Below are positions 1-5,374 of a DNA stretch of 7,467 nucleotides, piece by piece (position 1 is the stretch's first letter; each line of letters opens with the position of its first letter). The notes under the pieces were generated by a model, which was given only the letters and a program-made list of their open reading frames with translations, did not search any database and had not been told where the DNA came from. Source of the DNA: Rhodospirillaceae bacterium UBA4479 (lineage in GTDB: Bacteria; Pseudomonadota; Alphaproteobacteria; Rhodospirillales; Casp-alpha2); assembly GCA_002389175.1 (NCBI GenBank), contig DGNZ01000150.1:1-7467 (forward strand), read 5' to 3'. The position numbers and the translations under genes are program-made.

Positions 1-1078
1 ACTCTGTTGCGCGCAATGAAAAATGGATGCCGAAATCGACACTCAGGCCAACGAAAAGAACAGCGAATGCGACCGAAATCAGATTGAACTCACCCACCCA
101 TATGATGGCGATCGCCGCCGTCCATATTAATCCGGTGACAAGGGTCAACAACAGCGCACACATCATTCCGATAGAGCGCAACCCGGCCCCTAAAACCAAC
201 GTCACAATGATCAATGAGATGATCCCAGCGAGACCCATTCCCTGTTCGACGCTTTTGAGTTCATCATCTTGCAATACCACGCCACCGGTCAGTCGAACCA
301 AGACCCCATTGTCTTTGAGACGGAGCGTGTCTGCCGTCGCTAAGATCGCATCTTTCGCTTTCGCCGCAGGTTGGAGAGAGCCATAATTCAGTTTTGGCTT
401 TACTGAAATCAGCCGATATTCGGTGCCGGTGGATTTTGCTCGACCCAACAAAAGCTCTGACCAAACCACTTTTTCTGGCGCCCCATCGCGTGATGCTTTT
501 ACAACGCGAGACATTTCATCAAAGACCCGCGCTGCCTCAGATAAGTTCGCGCTCTCAAGGTCGGGAGCCTCGGCAATCAATTCAGTAATGTCGGCGAGTC
601 CAGCCACGTTTGGTTGTTGCCACAACGTCCCCATAAAGGGTTGAGCAGCCGCCAGTCGCACATAAAGGTCGTCTAGCTCTTTAACGTCCAAGAACAAGAG
701 CCCATTTTGCCTATAGAACGGTTCACTTAACGACGAAAACACTTCATCGAAAATGTCACTTTGGGCGGCAAGTTCTTTGACAAAGATTGCCGTTTTTTCG
801 TCTGCGATATCAGGATTTTCAGCTTCTAAAACAATTAGAAGCGTATCGTCTAATTGCGGAAATGCCCGATCCATCTCTATCGAGTTTTGCCGAAATGATA
901 ATTCGTCAGACAACATATCTTCGTTGTCCGTATTAATTTTGAGATTGGTGGCAAGATGGAATGCAGCCGCGGCCGTTATCAAGGCAGCCAATACCAGCGT
1001 GATCCAAGCTCGCGAAACGCACACTTCGACAACACGCGCGATGGCAGCAGCAATTGACTGTTTAATGGGCTCGCTCAA
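1..1078 (-). CDS. hpnN: Hopanoid RND (MMPL-family) transporter HpnN, N-terminal part, cut by the left edge
   Basis: The frame is open on the minus strand from 1078 to the window edge and gives 359 residues. HpnN is an inner-membrane RND-type exporter that moves hopanoids toward the outer membrane; the family is usually about 850-900 residues, so roughly the first 40% is present. The topology fits an RND N-terminal half. One membrane segment lies at about residues 24-43, followed by a large hydrophilic periplasmic domain at about 45-275. Three closely spaced hydrophobic segments follow at about 281-299, 304-328 and 332-352, ending in the conserved GLSVDFGIHF stretch (344-353), which is typical of MMPL/HpnN proteins. 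The start is TTG at 1078, because an in-frame TAA lies six codons upstream and a GGAG ribosome site sits 6 bases before it; no ATG fits the N-terminus. It is the fourth gene of the leftward unit, 41 bases after the decarboxylase-like gene. The family call is confident; the exact cargo is inferred from the family. Confidence 0.9.
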   Translation of the reverse strand, partial: MSEPIKQSIAAAIARVVEVCVSRAWITLVLAALITAAAAFHLATNLKINTDNEDMLSDELSFRQNSIEMDRAFPQLDDTLLIVLEAENPDIADEKTAIFVKELAAQSDIFDEVFSSLSEPFYRQNGLLFLDVKELDDLYVRLAAAQPFMGTLWQQPNVAGLADITELIAEAPDLESANLSEAARVFDEMSRVVKASRDGAPEKVVWSELLLGRAKSTGTEYRLISVKPKLNYGSLQPAAKAKDAILATADTLRLKDNGVLVRLTGGVVLQDDELKSVEQGMGLAGIISLIIVTLVLGAGLRSIGMMCALLLTLVTGLIWTAAIAIIWVGEFNLISVAFAVLFVGLSVDFGIHFSLRATE

Positions 1079-1084
1079 TGGGAA

Positions 1085-1088
1085 CTCC
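1085..1088 (-). promoter_or_regulatory. Ribosome binding site that decides the TTG start of hpnN
   Basis: GGAG on the minus strand, 6 bases upstream of the TTG at 1076-1078. An in-frame stop (TAA) lies just upstream of this site, and the first hydrophobic segment begins about 23 codons after the TTG. TTG is therefore the best start despite being an uncommon codon. Confidence 0.65.
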
Positions 1089-1119
1089 GAGTTAAATTAT
1101 TGCGACACGCTTTCGCCAC

Positions 1120-2262
1120 TCAGTATTGCCCCAAAAAGGCTTTGAACCGTCGCGCCACATCAGCCGGAGAAATCGTTGGACGCCCCAAGTTGTCGATCGA
1201 TCCTGGTTTGATTTTCATATGGATTAGATACGGGCCATCGATAGTATTTGCTTCGGTCATAGCTGTACGAAAGCCATCAAGATTATCGCATAAGCAAGCC
1301 CCCGCGTATCCAGACGCAATAGCGGCAGTCGCAAAATCAACGTGAGCGGATACCGTCGGCTGCCCCCCGGTTGAATCATAAGTCCCATTATCCAACACAA
1401 GATGTATCAAATTTTTGGGCGCATAGGCCCCGATGGTCGCCAAGGTCCCCATCTTCATCATCAACGCGCCGTCACCATCAATCACCACAACCGGGTTCGG
1501 TGCATTCAATGCAACACCTAACCCCATGCCAGCTGCACATCCCATTGACCCAACCTGATAGAGATGTTGGGGGCAGTCATTGATCGTGAACAATTCACGG
1601 CCGCATTTCCCCGTCGTCGCAATAATGGCTGTATGATCAGATATCTCATCCAATAACTGTTCCAGCACAGCATAGCGTGACACATCAATATCACCCGCAG
1701 CATGATCCGTGACGAAACCCTTTTTCATCTGTTTCGCCGCCGCGCCCACCGTCAACTTATGGGGTGCAACATCATCCTTCTGCATGATCAGGGCTGCAGG
1801 AAGGCCCGTATCATCCATCATTCTGCGCGCACTTTGTAGAGTTTCAGCCACGGCTTCATCACTCGCAGGAAACGCCATGCGCGGAATTCGCATTATATCG
1901 AACAAGCCCGGCGTGATTTCGCCCATCAATTCATGCTGTGGCTCATCCTTTAACCCTGGACCAGCCCGCCATGTGCAAATCACCAGCGTCGGAATTTGAA
2001 ATGGATAATTCAGTGATGTCAGCGGATTGATCGCGTTGCCAAGTCCGGAGTTTTGAAACATCACAACCGTTTGCCGTCCCGCGAGCCACGCGCCCGAAGC
2101 AATTGCGACCGCCTCTCCTTCGCTGGCTGCTGCGACATACGAAGAGCTGGGGTCATCAATGGTGGCATTGATCAGGGGTGTCAAAAATGAACAAGGAACA
2201 CCAGTGAAGAAGTCGAACCCGTTGGCCTTGGCCTCGGACAAAAACGAGAGCGCATCGGTCAT
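1120..2262 (-). CDS. aepY: Phosphonopyruvate decarboxylase-like ThDP-dependent enzyme
   Basis: This 380-residue protein resembles phosphonopyruvate decarboxylases (Ppd/AepY), which convert 3-phosphonopyruvate to phosphonoacetaldehyde and CO2 and so pull the unfavourable PEP mutase reaction forward. Order of motifs: an N-terminal pyrimidine-binding domain with FFTGVPCSFL (18-27) and the likely ThDP-activating glutamate in SEGEAVA (E48); a C-terminal pyrophosphate-binding domain with GSMGCA (238-243), the GDGA motif (263-266) and the matching DNGTYDSTGGQ segment (291-301); and a family-typical tail beginning GRPTISP at 360. Both halves of the ThDP fold are in one chain, unlike the two-subunit ComDE sulfopyruvate decarboxylases. 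The ATG at 2262 is preferred because it puts the family N-terminus directly after the start. An in-frame TTG at 2322 would add 20 residues. It is third in the hpnA unit, between the nucleotidyltransferase and hpnN. No pepM is visible, so the substrate is inferred; sulfopyruvate or a related 2-oxo acid is the main alternative. Confidence 0.85.
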   Translation of the reverse strand: MTDALSFLSEAKANGFDFFTGVPCSFLTPLINATIDDPSSSYVAAASEGEAVAIASGAWLAGRQTVVMFQNSGLGNAINPLTSLNYPFQIPTLVICTWRAGPGLKDEPQHELMGEITPGLFDIMRIPRMAFPASDEAVAETLQSARRMMDDTGLPAALIMQKDDVAPHKLTVGAAAKQMKKGFVTDHAAGDIDVSRYAVLEQLLDEISDHTAIIATTGKCGRELFTINDCPQHLYQVGSMGCAAGMGLGVALNAPNPVVVIDGDGALMMKMGTLATIGAYAPKNLIHLVLDNGTYDSTGGQPTVSAHVDFATAAIASGYAGACLCDNLDGFRTAMTEANTIDGPYLIHMKIKPGSIDNLGRPTISPADVARRFKAFLGQY

Positions 2263-2407
2263 CAAATTTTCTTTCAGTAAACTCGATATTCCATTGGTAA
2301 CGCTGATCGCTGATCGCCTCAAGTAACGTTCTCATAAGACGCGGATCAGATCATGATTTACACGCTGATAGCGATCACAAACCTGACAAGGGTTACGTCT
2401 GAAGAGT
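2263..2407. other. 145-base gap between the nucleotidyltransferase and aepY-like genes, with CGCTGAT repeats
   Basis: This is the longest gap in the window. No clear hairpin terminator follows the nucleotidyltransferase stop at 2408, so read-through into the decarboxylase-like gene is plausible. The gap holds three copies of CGCTGAT (2301, 2308 and 2363, the first two in tandem), five GATC sites (2305, 2312, 2344, 2349, 2373) and an 8-base palindrome ATCATGAT at 2350-2357. If translation starts at the TTG at 2322 rather than the ATG at 2262, the tandem repeat would be coding. I see no convincing promoter. Confidence 0.4.
2301..2376. repeat. Short CGCTGAT repeat cluster, GATC-rich
   Basis: CGCTGAT occurs at 2301-2307, 2308-2314 and 2363-2369. 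The last copy runs into an imperfect palindrome, TGAT-AGCG-ATCA (2367 onward). Five GATC tetramers fall within about 70 bases. This is visible directly, but a regulatory meaning (operator or methylation-sensitive site) is only a guess. Confidence 0.35.
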
Positions 2408-3151
2408 TTAAGCTTTTAAATTTGGTAAAATTTCGTCCTGTGCCTTTTGCAGGTCATCGGGGAAATCAATTTCAACCCATTTGAGATCTGAAATATCAAC
2501 GATTCCAAATGTCCCGGTATGTTCACCCAAGATCATATCACGCATGGCATCCTCGCACGGCGACATCAGATGACCCGCTTCAACATGTCGCTCAACACTA
2601 TCGGCCAGTTTACCGCTCGTTTCAGGTGAAAACTTTGAGAAGCCCGGCCACTCACCGATGGCATCGAACTGCCCCACGATTTGCTTTCCGAAATCAGCAA
2701 TTTCACCATTTCGCAGACAAATACGAACCGGGTCTTCGCCTTCATCCAACTTCTTGTCGTATGAGAAGGCGCTGGTGACAGGGCTATCTATCAAGCGTTT
2801 TAGTAATGCGGGGTCATAGAGCGTGTCCGCATCCATGAACAACGTATCATCGCCAGACCTTAAGGTAGCCCGTGCATGCCAAAGCGAGATCATGCTGCCC
2901 CCGCGGTACATGGGGTTTTCGATAATCTCGATATAATCGCCTGATGCGCAAGACATTGCTTCTGTGCTGACCAAATCTTGGCGATACCCGACAACAAGAG
3001 TTAATCCATCAATGCCAAATTCGCGGAGCAATTCAATATGGCGTGCTAACAGCGTCTTTCCGTTAAATTCAATCAAGCTTTTCGGCGGTTGCTTTCGATC
3101 ATCCCCAAAAAGACGACTACCGACACCTGCCGCTAAAATTATGGCGCGCAT
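2408..3151 (-). CDS. LicC/PntC-like nucleotidyltransferase (probable CTP-dependent phosphonate or phosphocholine-type activation)
   Basis: This 247-residue protein is a single-domain sugar-nucleotidyltransferase-fold enzyme of the family that joins an NMP to a phosphorylated or phosphonate small molecule. Visible motifs are the N-terminal nucleotide loop LAAGVGSRL (7-15), PPKSLI with the usual lysine (K24), NPMYRGGSMISLWHAR (79-94), the metal-binding MDADT (106-110), and WVEIDFPDDLQKAQ near the C-terminus (225-238). The RGGSMISL segment and small size resemble LicC (choline-phosphate cytidylyltransferase) and PntC (2-aminoethylphosphonate cytidylyltransferase) more than long hexose-1-phosphate enzymes. 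Its position just before an aepY-like gene favours a PntC-type role, but this is inference. The ATG start at 3151 has a clear GGAG ribosome site (3157-3160, 5 bases upstream). It is the second gene of the unit, 50 bases after hpnA. An ordinary sugar-phosphate or phosphocholine enzyme remains possible. Confidence 0.8.
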   Translation of the reverse strand: MRAIILAAGVGSRLFGDDRKQPPKSLIEFNGKTLLARHIELLREFGIDGLTLVVGYRQDLVSTEAMSCASGDYIEIIENPMYRGGSMISLWHARATLRSGDDTLFMDADTLYDPALLKRLIDSPVTSAFSYDKKLDEGEDPVRICLRNGEIADFGKQIVGQFDAIGEWPGFSKFSPETSGKLADSVERHVEAGHLMSPCEDAMRDMILGEHTGTFGIVDISDLKWVEIDFPDDLQKAQDEILPNLKA

Positions 3152-3181
3152 AAAAACTCCTGAAACAGAAATGCTGCGTAA

Positions 3182-3199
3182 AGTGTGTGTCTACACACT
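3182..3199 (-). other. Perfect 7-bp stem-loop between hpnA and the nucleotidyltransferase gene
   Basis: AGTGTGT and ACACACT are perfect inverted repeats separated by a 4-base loop, just after the hpnA stop at 3202. In the leftward transcript the hairpin is followed only by TTTACG, so it is a poor intrinsic terminator. It could be an mRNA-stability or processing element that sets the ratio of hpnA to the genes behind it. Confidence 0.4.
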
Positions 3200-3201
3200 C
3201 G

Positions 3202-4284
3202 TCACGTCTTCGACAAATATCCGTTATTCCTGAACCAGGATACGGCATCCTGGATTGCCAAAATTCCGCTGCGATGCTGATAGCCTAATTCTCGCTCTGC
3301 CCGTTCACTCGAAAAGAACATCTTCTTTTTTGACATCTTTAAGCCATCCACGGTCACGAACGGCTCACCGATACCGGTCAAGTTCGACCATGCTTCGGCG
3401 ACATACGCCAATGGATAAATTGGACCACGTGGAATCTGAAACTTTGGGGGACGTGAATTCGCGGCCTCGGCAACTGTATAAAGAATTTCTTTCAACGTCA
3501 TATCGTCTCCGCCCAAGATATAACGTCGGCCCCGCTCACCCTTTTCAAATGCACGGACGTGCCCTTCTGCAACGTCATCCACATGGGCCACATTGAGTCC
3601 AGTATCCACATATGCTGGCATCTTATTCGTCGCTGCTTCGACAATGATGCGACCAGTCGGTGTTGGCTTCACATCGTTCGGTCCGATCGGGGTAGAGGGG
3701 TTCACGATCACGCAATCCAATGCTGTTTGTTCAATCACTTCATTGCAGGCTTCTTCGGCCCGATATTTGGACTGCTTATAAACCCCGACCATATCCTCAT
3801 ACGTTACGAGCGTATTCTCGTCAGATGGTGTGCCACTTGGATTAATACCCAATACTGCGACGCTAGACGTATAGACAGCACGTTCGATGCCAACATCAGC
3901 CGCTGCCTGCAAAATAGACCGTGTGCCATCCACATTTGCAGCAAACATACCCGCAACATCACGAGTCCAAATGCGATAATCCGCAGCAACATGAAATAGC
4001 CCCGAACATCCCTCAAGCGCGGGGCGAAGCGTGCCTGGGTGCAGTAAATCACCTTCAACAACCTCAACATCCAAGCCATTCAGATTGCGCCGATCATTGT
4101 TTGGGCGGGTCAACACACGCACCTTACAACCGCACGCCAAAAGCTTCCGTGCGACGGCAGACCCAACAAACCCTGTCGCACCGGTCACAAGATATGGTCC
4201 CTGTGATAACTTCAATGTTTCAAACTCATACTGGCCAAGACACTCATAAGCGACACACAAGCACCCGCTGGCTGAAATTTCCAT
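3202..4284 (-). CDS. hpnA: Hopanoid-associated sugar epimerase HpnA (extended SDR)
   Basis: This 360-residue protein is an NAD(P)-dependent epimerase/dehydratase of the extended short-chain dehydrogenase type, a common member of hopanoid clusters. It probably acts in the cytoplasm on a nucleotide sugar or related polar group; its exact reaction is not established. Visible motifs are the Rossmann loop GATGFVG (35-41), the GDL segment (78-80), FHVAADYRIW (97-106), the serine strand TSSVAVLG (139-146) and the catalytic YKQSK (Y169, K173), followed by VNPSTPIGP (194-202), all in the usual order. The start is uncertain. The ATG at 4284 leaves 28-30 residues ahead of the fold, more than most homologues, and an in-frame TTG at residue 24 (about position 4215) would give a conventional N-terminus. 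The ATG has a modest AGG ribosome site (4293-4295). It is the first gene of the leftward unit, divergent from ispH. Confidence 0.9.
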   Translation of the reverse strand: MEISASGCLCVAYECLGQYEFETLKLSQGPYLVTGATGFVGSAVARKLLACGCKVRVLTRPNNDRRNLNGLDVEVVEGDLLHPGTLRPALEGCSGLFHVAADYRIWTRDVAGMFAANVDGTRSILQAAADVGIERAVYTSSVAVLGINPSGTPSDENTLVTYEDMVGVYKQSKYRAEEACNEVIEQTALDCVIVNPSTPIGPNDVKPTPTGRIIVEAATNKMPAYVDTGLNVAHVDDVAEGHVRAFEKGERGRRYILGGDDMTLKEILYTVAEAANSRPPKFQIPRGPIYPLAYVAEAWSNLTGIGEPFVTVDGLKMSKKKMFFSSERAERELGYQHRSGILAIQDAVSWFRNNGYLSKT

Positions 4285-4410
4285 GGAAAAAGCCTACTAA
4301 AAAGGCTAAACACGGATTGATCGCCCCGGGTTTGATATTACTTATAGTACTTACACCGTGCGAAAGCCGATAACGGCCTATTTTTCCACGCTAATCCAGG
4401 ACTTTCGGAT
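4285..4410. promoter_or_regulatory. Divergent hpnA / ispH intergenic region, presumed back-to-back promoters
   Basis: These 126 bases separate two divergent starts and must carry the promoters for both units unless transcription begins inside a gene. The centre (about 4330-4355) is AT-rich. For the rightward unit a weak pair is possible: TTGATC at 4317-4322, 17 bases, then ACTTAT at 4340-4345. For the leftward unit TACTAT near 4344-4349 could be a -10. Neither matches a consensus well. The location is firm; the exact promoter positions are tentative. Confidence 0.45.
4287..4307 (-). other. Small hairpin plus T-run just upstream of the hpnA ATG
   Basis: In the leftward transcript AGCCT (4307-4303) pairs with AGGCT (4295-4291) across a 7-base loop, followed by a run of T, then CC and the ATG at 4284. 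The 3' arm contains the AGG that would serve as the hpnA ribosome site. It could be a weak attenuator, could mask the ribosome site, or could be chance; a 5-bp stem is short. Confidence 0.25.
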
Positions 4411-5373
4411 ATGAGTGAACCTATCGAAATTATCCTCGCCAATCCTCGCGGATTTTGTGCAGGTGTCGAACGCGCCATCGAGATCGTTGAGCGAGCGCTC
4501 ATCAAGTACGGGCCTCCGGTCTATGTGCGCCACGAAATAGTTCATAATAAGCATGTAGTGGAGTCACTCAGATCAAAAGGCGCTGTGTTCGTTGATGAGG
4601 TAGATGAAATTCCAGATGGTGCGGTTACAATTTTCAGTGCACACGGTGTTTCAGAAAAGGTTGAGATCGAAGCACTTGAGCGCGATCTGCCGGTCATTGA
4701 TGCGACCTGTCCGTTGGTTTCTAAAGTCCACAAAGAAGGCCAGAACCATGCAAAGAAAGACCGCCAAGTTGTCCTGATTGGGCACCGCGGTCACCCCGAA
4801 GTCGAGGGTACCCAAGGCCGAATTCCTGGTGGGGTGTTGTTGGTAAGCGAACCTGAAGACGTTGCATCGCTTGAAGTTGATAACCCTGACATGCTCGCGT
4901 ACGTGACCCAAACAACACTATCCGTGGACGAGACCCGCGCTACAATTGATGAGCTGAAGAAACGATTCCCAAAGATCGTTGGTCCGGACGTCAAAGATAT
5001 TTGCTATGCAACACAGAATCGCCAACAAGCCGTTCGCGAACTGGCCGAGTCGGTCGATCTGTTACTGGTGGTCGGCGCAAAGAACAGCTCGAACTCTAAT
5101 CGGTTGGCCGAAATCGGTTCCGAATATAACACGCCATCGCACCTGATCGATGATGCGACGATGATCAAAGAAGAATGGCTGGTCGGTGTGTCAAAGGTCG
5201 GCCTTACAGCAGGAGCATCAGCGCCAGAAGAACTGGTTCAAGGTGTTGTAGAAAAAATTGCGGAATTGCGCGGCGCTGTGGTGCGCAACCATGACGGAGT
5301 TAAAGAGAACGTCGTCTTTAAGATCCCAGCACAATTGGCGGATGTTCCCGCCACAGCGGCAATGGGAGATTGA
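4411..5373 (+). CDS. ispH: 4-hydroxy-3-methylbut-2-enyl diphosphate reductase IspH (LytB)
   Basis: IspH is the [4Fe-4S] enzyme that catalyses the last step of the cytoplasmic MEP pathway, reducing HMBPP to IPP and DMAPP, the building blocks of squalene. The 320-residue length is normal. The three cluster cysteines are present: C16 in NPRGFCAGVE, C100 in DATCPLVSKVH and C198 in DICYATQNRQ. Also present are the substrate-site histidines H41 (HEIVHNK) and H78 (SAHGVS), the catalytic glutamate E130 in GHPEVEGT (matching E126 of E. coli IspH), SSNSNRL (226-232) and GASAPEE (268-274). The ATG at 4411 is supported by AGGA at 4398-4401 and by the family N-terminus. It is the first gene of the rightward unit and is followed after one base by hpnH, so isoprenoid supply and hopanoid side-chain synthesis are probably co-expressed. 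Confidence 0.97.
   Translation: MSEPIEIILANPRGFCAGVERAIEIVERALIKYGPPVYVRHEIVHNKHVVESLRSKGAVFVDEVDEIPDGAVTIFSAHGVSEKVEIEALERDLPVIDATCPLVSKVHKEGQNHAKKDRQVVLIGHRGHPEVEGTQGRIPGGVLLVSEPEDVASLEVDNPDMLAYVTQTTLSVDETRATIDELKKRFPKIVGPDVKDICYATQNRQQAVRELAESVDLLLVVGAKNSSNSNRLAEIGSEYNTPSHLIDDATMIKEEWLVGVSKVGLTAGASAPEELVQGVVEKIAELRGAVVRNHDGVKENVVFKIPAQLADVPATAAMGD
5364..5368 (+). promoter_or_regulatory. Ribosome binding site of hpnH, inside the end of ispH
   Basis: GGGAG lies 6 bases before the ATG at 5375, within the last codons of ispH. It fixes the hpnH start at 5375 rather than at an upstream in-frame ATG at 5258, which would add 39 residues that do not look like the family. The one-base gap between genes suggests translational coupling. 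Confidence 0.75.
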
Positions 5374-5374
5374 T

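Noticed and set aside
27..386. 119-residue plus-strand open frame at the left edge
   Set aside because: It is antisense to the hpnN membrane segments; composition is low-complexity (Thr/Asn/Pro) with no recognisable domain.
753..1145. 130-residue plus-strand open frame
   Set aside because: It is antisense to hpnN, whose minus-strand frame is continuous and has convincing RND topology.
2263..2322. 20-residue N-terminal extension of the decarboxylase from TTG at 2322
   Set aside because: The ATG at 2262 gives a family-like N-terminus. The extension covers the CGCTGAT repeat and has no recognisable content. It is not fully excluded, since both ribosome sites are weak.
2367..2378. Possible operator palindrome TGAT-AGCG-ATCA
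   Set aside because: Only four bases per arm around a 4-base centre; too short to call a binding site without comparison to other genomes.
3559..3999. 146-residue plus-strand open frame
   Set aside because: It lies wholly antisense to hpnA and is rich in Cys, His and Arg with no family resemblance.
3921..4373. 150-residue plus-strand open frame across hpnA and the intergenic region
   Set aside because: It is antisense to hpnA, which has intact catalytic motifs. The translation is His/Gln/Pro-rich with no recognisable domain, a typical shadow frame.
5258..5374. 39-residue N-terminal extension of hpnH from an upstream ATG
   Set aside because: It lies inside the ispH 3' end in another frame. 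The family N-terminus MAVPLIQQ begins exactly at the ATG at 5375, which has its own GGGAG site.
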